This document shows positions 25,431 to 35,671 of a stretch of 64,000 bases of DNA, in pieces (position 1 is the first letter of the stretch; every line of letters starts with the position of its first letter). Source of the stretch: Lachnoclostridium sp. An131 (GTDB taxonomy: Bacteria > Bacillota > Clostridia > Lachnospirales > Lachnospiraceae); NCBI RefSeq assembly GCF_002160825.1, contig NZ_NFLI01000001.1:248001-312000 (forward strand), written 5' to 3'. The notes under the pieces are model-generated. The model worked only from the letters and a program-made list of their open reading frames with translations. It searched no databases and had not been told where the DNA came from. Position numbers and translations under genes: made by a program.

Positions 25431-28400
25431 ATGCCAGAAACAACGAATCAAGCGGTATATCAGCCGATGACCTTTGACGCGATCCGGATCGGGCTCGCGT
25501 CTCCGGAGAAGATTCGGGAGTGGTCCAGAGGCGAGGTAAAGAAACCGGAGACCATCAATTACAGGACTCTGAAGCCGGAAAAGGACGGCCTGTTCTGCGA
25601 GAGAATCTTCGGACCCAGCAAGGACTGGGAGTGTCACTGTGGAAAATATAAAAAGATTCGGTACAAAGGCGTGGTCTGCGACCGATGCGGCGTGGAGGTT
25701 ACAAAATCCAATGTGCGCCGTGAGCGCATGGGCCATATCGAGCTGGCGGCTCCTGTCTCCCACATCTGGTATTTCAAGGGAATTCCCAGCCGGATGGGAC
25801 TGATTCTGGATCTGTCACCCCGTACCCTGGAGAAGGTGCTGTACTTCGCATCCTATATTGTACTGGATGCAGGCGACACCGAGCTTCAGTACAAGCAGGT
25901 GCTGACAGAGAAGGAATATCAGGATATGCGCGAGAAATACGGCAGCCGTTTCCGCGTGGGAATGGGCGCTGAGTCCATCAAGGAGCTGCTGCAGGCGATT
26001 GACCTGGAGAAGGAATCCGCCGAGCTGAAGGCGGGACTCCGCGACGCCAGCGGCCAGAAGCGTGCCCGTATCATCAAGCGCCTGGAGGTTGTAGAGGCCT
26101 TCCGCGGTTCCGGAAACAAGCCGGAGTGGATGATCATGGATGCGATCCCGGTGATTCCGCCCGATCTGCGTCCGATGGTACAGCTGGATGGAGGACGTTT
26201 TGCGACCTCTGACCTGAACGATTTATACAGAAGAATTATCAACCGCAACAACCGTCTGAAGAGACTGCTGGAGCTGGGCGCTCCGGATATCATTGTCCGC
26301 AATGAGAAGCGTATGCTGCAGGAAGCGGTAGACGCCCTGATTGACAACGGACGCCGCGGCCGTCCTGTGACAGGCCCCGGAAACAGAGCGCTGAAGTCTC
26401 TGTCCGACATGCTGAAGGGTAAGTCCGGACGTTTCCGTCAGAACCTGCTCGGAAAGCGTGTAGACTACTCCGGACGTTCCGTTATCGTGGTTGGTCCCGA
26501 GCTGAAGATTTACCAGTGCGGTCTGCCCAAGGAAATGGCTATCGAGCTGTTCAAGCCCTTCGTAATGAAGGAGCTGGTGCAGAACGGCACTGCCCATAAT
26601 ATCAAGAGTGCGAAGAAGATGGTAGAGCGCCAGGTGCAGCCCGAGGTATGGGATGTGCTGGAGGAGGTTATCAAAGAGCATCCGGTTATGCTGAACCGTG
26701 CTCCTACGCTGCATCGTCTGGGAATTCAGGCTTTCGAGCCGATTCTCGTGGAAGGCAAGGCCATCAAGCTGCATCCGCTGGTATGTACCGCGTTTAACGC
26801 AGACTTCGACGGAGACCAGATGGCTGTGCATCTGCCCCTGTCTGTAGAGGCGCAGGCAGAGTGCCGTTTCCTTCTGCTCTCTCCGAACAACCTGCTGAAG
26901 CCCTCCGACGGAGGCCCTGTAGCTGTTCCGTCCCAGGATATGGTGCTGGGTATCTATTATCTGACCCAGGAGCGTCCGGGAAGCGATGGAGAAGGCAAGG
27001 CGTTCAAGAGCGTAAATGAGGCGATTCTGGCTTACGAAAACGGCATTATCAAGCTGCAGTCCCGCATCAAGGTGCGTGTGGCAAAGACGCTGCCGGACGG
27101 AAGCGAGATTTCCGATATTATCGAGTCCACCATGGGACGTTTCATCTTCAATGAGATTCTGCCGCAGGATCTGGGCTTTGTAGACCGTACGATCCCGGGC
27201 AATGAGCTGAAGCTGGAGGTAGACTTCCATGTGGGCAAGAAGGGTCTGAAGCAGATCCTGGAGAAGGTCATCAATACCCACGGAGCCACCAGAACCGCTG
27301 AGGTGCTGGATGATATCAAGGCGATGGGATACAAGTATTCCACCCGTGCGGCCATGACCGTATCCATTTCCGACATGACCGTGCCGCCGGAGAAGCCGGA
27401 GCTGATCCAGAAGGCACAGGATACGGTGGATAAGATTACGCGGAACTACAAGCGTGGTCTGATCACAGAGGAAGAGCGTTACAAAGAGGTTGTGGAGACC
27501 TGGAAGGAGACTGACGCGGTGCTGACCAAGGCGCTGCTGGACGGCCTGGATCGCTACAACAATATCTATATGATGGCAGACTCCGGAGCCCGTGGTTCTG
27601 ACAAGCAGATCAAGCAGCTTGCCGGCATGCGTGGACTGATGGCCGATACGACAGGCCATACCATCGAGCTGCCGATCAAGTCCAATTTCCGTGAGGGACT
27701 GGACGTACTGGAGTATTTCATGTCTGCTCATGGAGCGCGTAAGGGGCTGTCTGACACGGCTCTGCGTACTGCGGACTCCGGTTACCTGACAAGACGTCTG
27801 GTAGACGTATCCCAGGAGCTGATTATCCGCGAGGTAGACTGCTGCGAGGGCAAGGATGAGATCCCGGGCATGGTTGTCCGTGCTTTCCAGGATGGAAAGG
27901 AAGAGATTGAGAGCCTGCAGGAGCGTATTACAGGACGCTTCTCCTGCGAGACGGTTAAGGATAAGGATGGAAATATCATCGTGAAGGCGAATCATATGAT
28001 TACGCCGAAGCGTGCGGAGGCCATTATCAAATATGGCGTGACCGAAGACGGAAAGCCCTATGATTCTCTGAAGATTCGTACGATTCTGACCTGTAAGTCA
28101 CACATCGGTATCTGTGCGAAGTGCTATGGCTCCAACATGGCTACCGGAGAAGCGGTTCAGGTGGGTGAGTCTGTCGGAATTATCGCCGCACAGTCCATCG
28201 GTGAGCCGGGTACCCAGCTGACCATGCGTACCTTCCATACCGGCGGTGTGGCCGGCGGCGATATCACACAGGGTCTTCCCCGTGTAGAGGAGCTTTTCGA
28301 GGCCAGAAAGCCGAAGGGACTTGCGATTATCACAGAGATCGCGGGAACCGTTACGATTCTGGATACCAAGAAGAAGCGCGAGGTACAGGTCACTGACGAG

Positions 28401-29141
28401 GACGGCGAGTCCAAGACCTATCTGATTCCTTACGGTTCCCGTATCAAGGTACAGGACGGACAGGTGCTGGAGGCCGGCGACGAGCTGACAGAAGGAAGCG
28501 TAAACCCGCATGACATTCTGAAGATCAAAGGTATCCGCGCGGTTCAGGATTACATGCTCCGTGAGGTACAGCGTGTATACCGTCTGCAGGGTGTAGATAT
28601 CAATGATAAGCATATTGAGATGATTGTGCATCAGATGCTGAAGAAGGTGCGCGTAGAGGACAATGGTGACAGCGATGTGCTTCCGGGTACGCTGATCGAC
28701 GTTCTGGACTTTGAGGAAATGAACGAGAAGCTGGAGGCAGAAGGGCTGCGTCCGGCAGAAGGCAAGCAGGTAATGCTGGGTATCACAAAGGCATCCCTGG
28801 CTACCAACTCCTTCCTGTCTGCGGCATCCTTCCAGGAGACCACGAAGGTTCTGACTGAGGCAGCTATCAAGGGTAAGGTCGATCCGCTGATTGGCCTGAA
28901 GGAGAACGTCATCATCGGTAAGCTGATTCCTGCCGGAACCGGAATGAAGCGCTATCAGAATGTGCGCCTGAGCACAGAGATGAACGAGTTTTCCGAGCTG
29001 AACCTCGAGGAGGATCTGGACGAGGAAGGACTGGAGCTTACAGAAGAGTTCGATATGACAGAAAATGAGGCGGAGACATCATCAGGCGGATCGGAGGAAG
29101 CTGCAGGGAAAGAAGAGGCTGGAGAACTGGCAGAGGTATAG
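25431..29141 (+). CDS. rpoC: RNA polymerase beta' subunit
   Basis: 1236 aa from ATG 25431, 8 nt after AAGGGAG; an in-frame GTG at 25422 overlaps that site. It has the N-terminal zinc ribbon ([20 protein letters not shown]), the Mg-binding [12 protein letters not shown], the trigger-loop region and a second cysteine cluster ([13 protein letters not shown]). No large insertion is seen. It catalyses RNA synthesis with RpoB. The C-terminus is an acidic Glu-rich tail beyond the conserved part. Confidence 0.97.
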   Translation: MPETTNQAVYQPMTFDAIRIGLASPEKIREWSRGEVKKPETINYRTLKPEKDGLFCERIFGPSKDWECHCGKYKKIRYKGVVCDRCGVEVTKSNVRRERMGHIELAAPVSHIWYFKGIPSRMGLILDLSPRTLEKVLYFASYIVLDAGDTELQYKQVLTEKEYQDMREKYGSRFRVGMGAESIKELLQAIDLEKESAELKAGLRDASGQKRARIIKRLEVVEAFRGSGNKPEWMIMDAIPVIPPDLRPMVQLDGGRFATSDLNDLYRRIINRNNRLKRLLELGAPDIIVRNEKRMLQEAVDALIDNGRRGRPVTGPGNRALKSLSDMLKGKSGRFRQNLLGKRVDYSGRSVIVVGPELKIYQCGLPKEMAIELFKPFVMKELVQNGTAHNIKSAKKMVERQVQPEVWDVLEEVIKEHPVMLNRAPTLHRLGIQAFEPILVEGKAIKLHPLVCTAFNADFDGDQMAVHLPLSVEAQAECRFLLLSPNNLLKPSDGGPVAVPSQDMVLGIYYLTQERPGSDGEGKAFKSVNEAILAYENGIIKLQSRIKVRVAKTLPDGSEISDIIESTMGRFIFNEILPQDLGFVDRTIPGNELKLEVDFHVGKKGLKQILEKVINTHGATRTAEVLDDIKAMGYKYSTRAAMTVSISDMTVPPEKPELIQKAQDTVDKITRNYKRGLITEEERYKEVVETWKETDAVLTKALLDGLDRYNNIYMMADSGARGSDKQIKQLAGMRGLMADTTGHTIELPIKSNFREGLDVLEYFMSAHGARKGLSDTALRTADSGYLTRRLVDVSQELIIREVDCCEGKDEIPGMVVRAFQDGKEEIESLQERITGRFSCETVKDKDGNIIVKANHMITPKRAEAIIKYGVTEDGKPYDSLKIRTILTCKSHIGICAKCYGSNMATGEAVQVGESVGIIAAQSIGEPGTQLTMRTFHTGGVAGGDITQGLPRVEELFEARKPKGLAIITEIAGTVTILDTKKKREVQVTDEDGESKTYLIPYGSRIKVQDGQVLEAGDELTEGSVNPHDILKIKGIRAVQDYMLREVQRVYRLQGVDINDKHIEMIVHQMLKKVRVEDNGDSDVLPGTLIDVLDFEEMNEKLEAEGLRPAEGKQVMLGITKASLATNSFLSAASFQETTKVLTEAAIKGKVDPLIGLKENVIIGKLIPAGTGMKRYQNVRLSTEMNEFSELNLEEDLDEEGLELTEEFDMTENEAETSSGGSEEAAGKEEAGELAEV

Positions 29142-29217
29142 CAGTCCTTTGCGAAAGTAAACAAAGCGTGTTATAAAGAAGTAGGAAAATCCGCGGAAGG
29201 CGGAAAAGCAGAAAGAC

Positions 29218-29259
29218 AGGGTGTCCCGGACTGCAGAACAGCTTCGGGATACCCTTTTT
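29218..29259 (+). terminator. Intrinsic terminator after rpoC
   Basis: AGGGTGTCCCG (29218-29228) pairs with CGGGATACCCT (29245-29255), followed by T to 29259. The 305-nt gap 29142-29446 holds this terminator and the promoter at 29319; nothing else is recognised. Confidence 0.85.
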
Positions 29260-29318
29260 GCATCATAGGGTTCAATTATGAAAAAAACAGGAAATATATT
29301 AAAGAATTGTGAAAAGGA

Positions 29319-29346
29319 TTGACATTGACACTGTAAGTGCTAAGAT
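29319..29346 (+). promoter_or_regulatory. Sigma-A promoter of the DUF5685/J-domain genes
   Basis: TTGACA (29319-29324), 16 nt, TAAGAT (29341-29346). A second overlapping TTGACA lies at 29325-29330, too close to the -10 to be used with it. Confidence 0.6.
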
Positions 29347-29446
29347 CTCAAAATAGCAGGCATTATGGAATTCGCAGAACTGTCCTTTGGCTGTCAGATG
29401 GCGATGAGGATCTGCTGGCCAAAGAAAGCGTCAAAGGAGTGAGCGA

Positions 29447-30271
29447 ATGTTCGGATATATTGAGTGTAACCGTTCCAAGCTTTCCAGGGAGGAGCTGGAG
29501 CGTTATCAGAGCGTGTACTGCGGTCTCTGCAGAACCCTGAAGGAAAGATATGGTGAGCTGGAGAGGATGAGCCTCAGCTATGATATGACTTTTGCAGTGC
29601 TGTTTCTTTCTTCCCTGTACGAACCGGCGGAAAAGGTGGAAAGGTTCCGCTGCAGCGTACATCCTCTGAGGATGCGGACAAGTGTGCGAAACAAGTTCAC
29701 AGAGTATGCGGCTGATATGACGGTTGTACTGGCCTATTTCAAGGCGCTGGATGACTGGAAGGATGAGAAAAAGCCGGGCAGACGCTGGTATGCGGGAATG
29801 CTGGGCAAGGCGTACCGGGAGATAGAAAAGGCTTATCCAAGGCAGTGCCAGGCGGTTTCAGCAAGCATCCAGGAGCTGGCTTTGATTGAGAAGGACAGAA
29901 ACGCCAATCCGGATCAGGCTATCAACTGCTCAGGAAAGATGCTGTCGGAGCTTTTTGTCTGCGAAGAGGATTTCTGGAGCAACAGCCTGCGTACCTTTGG
30001 CTATGAGCTGGGCCGTTTTATTTATCTGATGGATGCGACCCTCGACTATAAGAAAGATCTGAAAAACCGGAATTACAATCCGCTGTTTAAAATGGGAAAG
30101 CAGCCGGAGGAGATGGAGGCGTCCTTGAGCCTGCCTCTGGGCAATGCCATGGAGGTGTTTGAAAGGCTTCCGCTTGTGCAGGACGCACATCTGCTGCGGA
30201 ACATTCTGTATGGGGGAGTATGGCAGCAGTATTACGCAAAGCTGCGCGGGAAGGAGACAGATCATGGTTGA
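29447..30271 (+). CDS. DUF5685 family protein
   Basis: 274 aa, cytoplasmic. The N-terminus reads MFGYIECNRSKLSREELERY then YCGLCRTLKERYG, followed by LSYDMTFAVLFLSSLYEP: the Cys-x2-Cys pair and YDMTF pattern are characteristic of DUF5685, a family often found beside a J-domain gene in Clostridia. A later segment, YLMDATLDYKKDLKNRNYNP, has the D-x3-D-Y pattern also seen in helical isoprenoid-synthase-like folds, but I would not claim that activity. Its end overlaps the J-domain gene by 8 nt, showing that the two are made together. Confidence 0.75.
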   Translation: MFGYIECNRSKLSREELERYQSVYCGLCRTLKERYGELERMSLSYDMTFAVLFLSSLYEPAEKVERFRCSVHPLRMRTSVRNKFTEYAADMTVVLAYFKALDDWKDEKKPGRRWYAGMLGKAYREIEKAYPRQCQAVSASIQELALIEKDRNANPDQAINCSGKMLSELFVCEEDFWSNSLRTFGYELGRFIYLMDATLDYKKDLKNRNYNPLFKMGKQPEEMEASLSLPLGNAMEVFERLPLVQDAHLLRNILYGGVWQQYYAKLRGKETDHG

Positions 30272-31058
30272 CGATCCCTACAGAGTTCTTGGAGTCTCCA
30301 GGGACGCTACGAAGGAAGAGATAAAAAGAGCATACAGAAAAAAAGCAAAGGAATACCATCCGGATCTGCATCCAAACGACCCGCATGCAGCCGAGAAGAT
30401 GAACGAGATCAATGAGGCCTATGATATGCTGAACAATCCTGAGAAGTACAGGAGGCAGCAGAACGGCTACGGCGGCTATGGACAGAGCGCTTACGGCGGT
30501 CAGGGCAGGCAGAGCCAGGGCGGCTACGGTCAGCAGGGCTCTTATGGAAACGGCGGTTATGGCGGGTACGGACAGGACGGCCCCTATGGAAATGGCGGCT
30601 ACGGTCAGGATCCCTTCGGTGGTTTTGGAAGCTTCGAGGATTTCTTTGGCGGCTTCTGGAGTACGCGTACCGGCCCGGAGCAGCCGCGGACAATGCCTGG
30701 CGACAGCGAGGACATCCGGCAGGCCATTGATTTTATCAATATGGGCAGGTACCAGTACGCGGATTCTACACTGAATGCGATGCCAGGCTCCCAGAGAAAC
30801 GCCCGGTGGTATTATTTAAGCTCGCTTGCCAATTACGGGCTGAATAACCAGATGCTGGCGGTTTCTCAGATACAGAAGGCGCTGCAGATGGATCCGAACA
30901 ACGCCCTCTACCAGAGGACGCTGCAGAGCTACCGGTACGCGGAGGACGCCTACAATCAAAATGGAAGAGATTATCAGCGGCAGGCGGAAGGAATGGACAG
31001 GTTCTGCCGAAGCTTCTGTCTGGCACAGCTGTTCTGTATGTTCTGCAGATGCTGCTGA
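30264..31058 (+). CDS. J-domain (DnaJ-like) co-chaperone with Gly/Tyr-rich linker
   Basis: 264 aa from ATG 30264, inside the end of the DUF5685 gene. The J domain covers residues 1-66 with the invariant HPD at 32-34, so it should stimulate DnaK ATPase. Residues about 70-120 are Gly/Tyr/Gln-rich repeats (GGYGGYGQ, GNGGYGQD). The C-terminal third is helical and TPR-like (YADSTLNAMPGSQRNARWYYLSS, which continues), and ends in an unusual cysteine cluster (LFCMFCRCC) that might be a lipidation or metal site. It lacks the DnaJ zinc domain, so it is a class C J protein. A terminator follows. Confidence 0.88.
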   Translation: MVDDPYRVLGVSRDATKEEIKRAYRKKAKEYHPDLHPNDPHAAEKMNEINEAYDMLNNPEKYRRQQNGYGGYGQSAYGGQGRQSQGGYGQQGSYGNGGYGGYGQDGPYGNGGYGQDPFGGFGSFEDFFGGFWSTRTGPEQPRTMPGDSEDIRQAIDFINMGRYQYADSTLNAMPGSQRNARWYYLSSLANYGLNNQMLAVSQIQKALQMDPNNALYQRTLQSYRYAEDAYNQNGRDYQRQAEGMDRFCRSFCLAQLFCMFCRCC

Positions 31059-31105
31059 GACAGATAAATCTATATAGAAAGCCACAGAGCAGAACGCTGT
31101 AAAAG

Positions 31106-31148
31106 AAAAACGCTCCCGGGGATTTGTCATCCCTGAGGAGCTTTTTTT
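31106..31148. terminator. Bidirectional terminator between convergent genes
   Basis: A GCTCC/GGAGC stem with an inner GGGGAT/ATCCC stem (about 31112-31142) is flanked by TTTTTTT on the plus strand and by GTTTTTCTTTT on the minus strand. It ends both the J-domain unit and the sensor kinase gene, whose stop codon lies inside it. Confidence 0.75.
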
Positions 31149-32539
31149 GCGGGAGGCTGCAGAGGAAGCCGAAAGGTGAAGCAGCTTCCCTTTCCCAGTC
31201 CGCTTTCGGCCTCAATCGTACCGTGATGTGCCTCTATAATCCATTTTACAAGGGAAAGTCCCAGCCCTGTATTGCTGCCTCCTGGATTGCGGGAGGGATC
31301 CACCCGGTAAAAGCGCTGCCAGATACGCTCGAGATTTTCCCGGGCGATGCCGATCCCGTCATCGGCAATGCTGCACACGGCGAAATCATTCTGGACAGCG
31401 AGAGTAAGCTTTACAAAACCGCCGGGGCGGCCGTATTGAATGGCATTTTCCAGCAGATTCAAAAATACACGGACCAGGCTTGCCTGATCGCCCTCTGTCA
31501 TGATTCCAGGCGCGATCTCACAATCAAGGCGGATCTGCCGCCTGGCGGCAGCCTCCCGGCACTGCTCTGCGGTCATGGAGGCCAGAAGACTCAAATCGAC
31601 AGGAGCCATCGTAAGCTGCTGAGTACCGTTGTCAGCCCGTGCCAGCATCAGAAGCTGGGAGATGAGGGCGGACATTTTCTGCGCCTGTTCCAGGATGACT
31701 TCCAGGCCCTCGCGCTGCTCTTCCGGCGTCGCGTCAGGAAGCAGGGAATATTCTGCCTGAGAGGTGATGACAGCCACAGGTGTCCGAAGCTCATGGGAAG
31801 CGTCGGAGGTGAACTGCCGCTCATGCTCAAAGGAGGTTTCCAGCCGGCCAAACATTTCGTTGAAGGTCTCGGCCAGCTGCCGGATTTCGCCCTGAGTCCG
31901 CTCTGTGGGGATACGGGCAGACAGGTCTCCGCCGGCGCCTATAGTCTCTGCTGTCCTTCGAATTTCTTCGATGGGAAGAAAAGCGCGCCGGGTGATGGAA
32001 TAGCCCACCAGAAGGGCGACAGCGATGAGAAGCGGGCAGGCAATCAGCAGCACGAAGAACAGGGTGCGTTCCACGGAAAACAGGGTTTCTGACGGAAGAA
32101 TTCCCCGGATCCACAGGATCTGCTCCTCTCCATAGGGAAGGGCGGCGTCGTAGACAGACCAGGCATTCCCGGAGGCAGAAAAGGTCTGAAAGGAAAAGGC
32201 CTTCAAGGTCGTATCTGCAGGGAAACCGGTTGGTACACTGCCTGCAATCAGGCGGCCCTGCTCGTCATAGATGCTGAAGATGACCCCGTTTTCATAGAAG
32301 CGGACATCATCGTCCAGCTCGTAAACGCCGTTTTCAAAATCAATCTCATCTGCAAAGTCCAGAACAAGCTCTTCCAGCCTGGAGTCGGATTCCCGCTGCA
32401 GAAGGCTTCTGGATATGGAGAAGATAAAGCCGAACAAAAGCAGGACGATCAGAACCAGCATACAGGCGTACCACAGGGTTACCTTCTGTTTGATGGAGAG
32501 TCCATTTCGGGGAAATTTTCTTTCGGCACTTTTTTTCAT
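31127..32539 (-). CDS. Sensor histidine kinase of an OmpR-type two-component system
   Basis: 470 aa. Two membrane helices (about 19-43 and 159-183) flank an outside sensor domain of about 115 residues with no recognised ligand fold. HAMP (about 184-240), HisKA with the phospho-acceptor H249 in SDASHELRTPVAV, and an HATPase domain with NLLENAIQYG, DDGIGIARENL and GLGLSLVKWIIEAHHG follow. It overlaps the regulator gene by 4 nt. The pair is divergent from the lipoprotein gene at 33444, a likely target or partner. Confidence 0.93.
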   Translation of the reverse strand: MKKSAERKFPRNGLSIKQKVTLWYACMLVLIVLLLFGFIFSISRSLLQRESDSRLEELVLDFADEIDFENGVYELDDDVRFYENGVIFSIYDEQGRLIAGSVPTGFPADTTLKAFSFQTFSASGNAWSVYDAALPYGEEQILWIRGILPSETLFSVERTLFFVLLIACPLLIAVALLVGYSITRRAFLPIEEIRRTAETIGAGGDLSARIPTERTQGEIRQLAETFNEMFGRLETSFEHERQFTSDASHELRTPVAVITSQAEYSLLPDATPEEQREGLEVILEQAQKMSALISQLLMLARADNGTQQLTMAPVDLSLLASMTAEQCREAAARRQIRLDCEIAPGIMTEGDQASLVRVFLNLLENAIQYGRPGGFVKLTLAVQNDFAVCSIADDGIGIARENLERIWQRFYRVDPSRNPGGSNTGLGLSLVKWIIEAHHGTIEAESGLGKGSCFTFRLPLQPPAKKAPQG

Positions 32540-33210
32540 GGCTCAGTCCTCATGACGTATCCGGCTCCCCGGACCGTGTGAATCAGCTTCTGCTCAAAGC
32601 CTTCGTCGATTTTTTTCCTGAGATAGCGGATATAGACGTCTACCATGTTGGAGCCCCCCTCGTAGTCGAAGCTCCATACATGCTGTTCGATCTGCTCCCT
32701 GGAGAGAACACGCCCCTGATTCCGCATCAGATATTCCAGCATGGCAAATTCCTTGCCTGAGAGCTCAACAGATTTTCCTGCCCGCCGTACCTGGTGGCTT
32801 TTCAGATCCACTGTCAAATCCCCCAGTGTAAGTTCATCGGTCGTATGCTCTGTAGTGCGCCGGAGCATGACGCGGATCCGGGCCAGCAGCTCCTCGAAGG
32901 CAAAGGGCTTTACGAGATAATCGTCAGCGCCGCAGTCCAGTCCCTTTACCCGGTCATCCACACCGTCCCGTGCTGTCAGGAAGAGAACCGGCACCCGGTT
33001 TCCCTCCGCTCGGATCCTTTTCAGGACCTCGATGCCGGAAAGGCCCGGCAGCATGATATCGAGAATGACCGCGTCGTACGGGGAAACAGCCAGATAATCC
33101 AGGGCTTCCAGCCCGTCGCCGCAGGCATCTACGCTGTAGTGCTCCTTCAGCAGCCGTTTCTTTATAATAGTCTGCAAATGAATTTCGTCCTCCACGACCA
33201 AAAGCCGCAT
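32536..33210 (-). CDS. OmpR/PhoB-type response regulator
   Basis: 224 aa. Receiver domain with acidic pocket E7, D8 and phospho-acceptor D51 in VILDIMLPG, the conserved Lys in LVKPF, then a winged-helix DNA-binding domain (about 125-222) with VDVYIRYLRKKID and a C-terminal GAGYVMR. It is translated with the kinase (4-nt overlap). The gap 33211-33443 to the divergent lipoprotein gene holds possible binding repeats. Confidence 0.94.
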   Translation of the reverse strand: MRLLVVEDEIHLQTIIKKRLLKEHYSVDACGDGLEALDYLAVSPYDAVILDIMLPGLSGIEVLKRIRAEGNRVPVLFLTARDGVDDRVKGLDCGADDYLVKPFAFEELLARIRVMLRRTTEHTTDELTLGDLTVDLKSHQVRRAGKSVELSGKEFAMLEYLMRNQGRVLSREQIEQHVWSFDYEGGSNMVDVYIRYLRKKIDEGFEQKLIHTVRGAGYVMRTEP

Positions 33211-33340
33211 GTGATTTCACCCTTTCCATGTCCGGTGCAAAGGTCCCCAGGCGGGACTCTTTTCCTGTCCGGTATTTTTTCTTCATTATAATGGATTTAA
33301 ATGAAAATAACATTAAAAAATTTTTTTTGAATTTTTTCTG

Positions 33341-33369
33341 CTTTAATCTTCTTTTAATTTTCGTAAGAT
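33341..33369 (+). promoter_or_regulatory. Direct repeats and -10 element before the lipoprotein gene
   Basis: CTTTAATCTT (33341-33350) is followed at once by CTTTTAATTT (33351-33360), a 10-bp direct repeat of the type bound by OmpR-family regulators, then TAAGAT (33364-33369) as a -10. A -35 is not recognisable, which fits an activated promoter under the divergent regulator. Confidence 0.45.
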
Positions 33370-33443
33370 AGGATAGACTCATCAAAGGGAGACACCCAAA
33401 ATAAAAATCAAAATAAAACATAGAAGAAAGAGAGGACTTCATT

Positions 33444-34049
33444 ATGAAAAAAAGATTATTAGTTGCAGCAGGCGTAGCAGGATTACTGGTACTGGCAGGA
33501 TGCCAGAGCGGAGATAGTGCTGAGACGGAGCAGCTGAAGCAGCAGATAGCACAGCTGGAGCAGCAGGTGACGGAACTGGAAAACAGCAGCGCTTCCGATA
33601 CAGCGGACGATACGGCTTCGGCAGATACAGCGGATGATACAGCAAATGCAGCAAATACGGCAGATACCGCCACAGACGCAGAAGCAGCAGACACGGCTGC
33701 AGGGGACGCAACAGCAGCTTCTGATGCATCTGCAGGAAATACAGGGACAGCTGCTGTTCTCACAATTGATGAGCTGACCACAAAGGTAGATGCATTTGTG
33801 GAAAAGGCAGACGCAGAAGCAGCGTCTTCTGCAGAGAAGGTTCTGGAAAATTATTTCACCCTGAAGCAGGAAGCAGAGGAAATCGACCGGGAACTGGAAC
33901 GGTACGAGGATGACTTGGAGTATCAGTACAGAAACGGGTCTCTGACACGCGATGATTACCGGGCAAAAGAACGGGAAGCGGATCTTCTGGAGGATAAGCT
34001 GGATGCGGCGGAGGATACGCTGGAGTACGTATATGGAATTGACGATTAA
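33444..34049 (+). CDS. Coiled-coil lipoprotein
   Basis: 201 aa. A signal peptide with lipobox LAGC (Cys20) marks an exported lipoprotein. A coiled coil (about 27-48; QLKQQIAQLEQQVTELE) follows, then a low-complexity Ala/Asp/Thr stretch (about 50-100) and a charged helical C-terminal domain (about 108-198). No family is recognised. Its promoter region is shared with a two-component system read in the opposite direction, which suggests it is an output or sensor partner of that system. AGAGAGGAC precedes the ATG; a terminator follows. Confidence 0.8.
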   Translation: MKKRLLVAAGVAGLLVLAGCQSGDSAETEQLKQQIAQLEQQVTELENSSASDTADDTASADTADDTANAANTADTATDAEAADTAAGDATAASDASAGNTGTAAVLTIDELTTKVDAFVEKADAEAASSAEKVLENYFTLKQEAEEIDRELERYEDDLEYQYRNGSLTRDDYRAKEREADLLEDKLDAAEDTLEYVYGIDD

Positions 34050-34089
34050 GGTGATTGAGAAAAATTTGGAATCCTGATAGAAACAGGCA

Positions 34090-34119
34090 GCCCCGGGACA
34101 GAAATGCCCCGGGGCTTTT
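34090..34119 (+). terminator. Intrinsic terminator after the lipoprotein gene
   Basis: GCCCCGG (34090-34096) pairs with CCGGGGC (34109-34115), followed by TTTT (34116-34119). Confidence 0.8.
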
Positions 34120-34153
34120 GCCTTCCGGCTTTTTACAGCCAGTAATGAATATG

Positions 34154-34705
34154 CTACAGCTTCACAAATACCGGCGTATGTCCAAGGGCTGGAATCAGCT
34201 TTTCCAGCACATCTGAGGTCTTCAGCTTCAGGCTGGAGGTATTGATGCAGGGATGGCAGCCAAAATCCTCCTGGGCTGTCACGTCCTCATCGATGATCAG
34301 CTGCACCTGGTTATCCGGGTCATTCATCAGACCGAGAATAGTGGCTGATCCGGGAGTTACGCCCAGATATTTTTCCATATACTCCGCCGGAGCGAAGGAA
34401 AGGCGGGAAGAACCGATTTGTTTTGAGAGATCCTTGGTTTTAAACTGCTTGCCGCCTGGCATCAGCAGAAGATAGAACCTGGTTTTCTGCGCGTTGCAGA
34501 GAAAGAGATTCTTGCAGATGTCGATGCCGAGAAGCTCGTCTACGCCCTGGCAGTCCTCGATGGTCATAGCCACATCATGGTCGACGCGGACAAAGGGAAT
34601 ATCCAGCCTTTCCAGCAGATCGTAAACTGCCATTTCTCTGGGGAGCCGGCCCTCCGGCTCCGGCCTTGTGGTATAAAGGTGTCTGTCGATATGTATTTCG
34701 CTCAT
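34154..34705 (-). CDS. ProX/PrdX-type aminoacyl-tRNA deacylase (YbaK/EbsC fold)
   Basis: 183 aa. The YbaK/ProRS-associated fold is shown by FVRVDHDVAMTIEDC, KNLFLCNAQKTRFYLLLMPGGK and the conserved LGVTPGSATILGLMNDP. Such free-standing domains hydrolyse mischarged tRNA, typically Ala-tRNA(Pro), and protect translation accuracy. The Lys of FKTKDLSKQIG matches the lysine commonly required in the family. The minus-strand gene stands alone, between a terminator on one side and the methyltransferase gene on the other. Substrate is inferred from family. Confidence 0.85.
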   Translation of the reverse strand: MSEIHIDRHLYTTRPEPEGRLPREMAVYDLLERLDIPFVRVDHDVAMTIEDCQGVDELLGIDICKNLFLCNAQKTRFYLLLMPGGKQFKTKDLSKQIGSSRLSFAPAEYMEKYLGVTPGSATILGLMNDPDNQVQLIIDEDVTAQEDFGCHPCINTSSLKLKTSDVLEKLIPALGHTPVFVKL

Positions 34706-34798
34706 TTTTAATCTCCTGTGTGAAACATAACTATGTGAAAGAGAAGCGGTATGCCTTGCCCATACCTTATCTGTTCCCGGATCTGTTCCCAGCGGAGC

Positions 34799-35671
34799 CT
34801 ATCTGGTCCAGCGGCCGCTTGCGCCGCAGGGAAGAATCAAACCGGTAGATGTGACAGGCAGTCCGATCTCCTGAGAATCTACCGTTCCGCCAAAGGCCTT
34901 CAGCTCCAGGGAAATCATATAGGTCAGCACAGCCGGCGCAAGCCCTGTGGTATAGGAATTGACCAGAAAGAACAGGGGGTCTTTGCTTAAAAGCTGTGCG
35001 CAGAGATGAATCAGGGGATGAATGGCGTCCTCGATCTTCCAGATCTCTCCCTTGGGACCGCGCCCGTAGGAGGGAGGGTCCATGATGATGCCGTCGTAAT
35101 GGTTTCCCCGGCGGATTTCCCGTTCCACAAATTTTACGCAGTCGTCTACGATCCAGCGGATGGGAGCCTCTGAAAGCCCGGAGGAACGGGCGTTTTCCCT
35201 GGCCCAGCCTACCATGCCCTTCGATGCGTCCACATGGGTGACCGAGGCGCCGGAGGCCGCTGCAGCCAGTGTGGCTCCGCCGGTGTAGGCGAACAGATTG
35301 AGCACCTTCACAGGCCTGCCGGCGTTCCTGATAAGTCCGCCGAACCAGTCCCAGTTGGCGGCCTGCTCCGGGAAAAGGCCCGTATGCTTGAAGCTGAAGG
35401 GCTTCAGGTTGAAGGTCAGCCGGTTGGTTCCGCAAAGGGGATAGTGAATTGCCCACTGCTCCGGAAGATCCCGGAATTCCCATTCGCCGCCGCCCTTTTT
35501 GCTGCGATGATAATGACCGTTTGGCCTCTTCCAGCCAGGGGCCTTCCGGGGCGTATCCCAGATGACCTGGGGATCGGGGCGTACCAGCTGCCAGGAGCCC
35601 CAGCGCTCCAGCTTTTCTCCCTTTGAAGTGTCAAGTATTTCGTAATCGGTCCAGTTATCGGCGATCCACAT
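34799..35671 (-). CDS. Class I SAM-dependent RNA methyltransferase-like protein
   Basis: 290 aa. The SAM site is seen as KVLNLFAYTGGATLAAA, followed by VTHVDASKGMVGWARENAR, and the catalytic-type motif is DPPSYGRG. The DPPSY and FAYTGG combination is that of the RlmI/RlmK-like rRNA cytosine/guanine methyltransferase group, but this protein lacks the N-terminal PUA domain and has a 95-residue lead of its own. Its start overlaps the end of the exporter gene by 17 nt, so it is the third gene of the unit starting at 36925. Confidence 0.85.
   Translation of the reverse strand: MWIADNWTDYEILDTSKGEKLERWGSWQLVRPDPQVIWDTPRKAPGWKRPNGHYHRSKKGGGEWEFRDLPEQWAIHYPLCGTNRLTFNLKPFSFKHTGLFPEQAANWDWFGGLIRNAGRPVKVLNLFAYTGGATLAAAASGASVTHVDASKGMVGWARENARSSGLSEAPIRWIVDDCVKFVEREIRRGNHYDGIIMDPPSYGRGPKGEIWKIEDAIHPLIHLCAQLLSKDPLFFLVNSYTTGLAPAVLTYMISLELKAFGGTVDSQEIGLPVTSTGLILPCGASGRWTR

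Noticed and set aside
26223-27995. Antisense reading frame of about 590 codons inside rpoC
   Set aside because: It is opposite a fully conserved rpoC sequence, has no ribosome site, and its translation has no recognisable fold. Such frames arise from the codon bias of the real gene. The same applies to long antisense frames at 23893-25428, 43591-45159 and 34767-35483.
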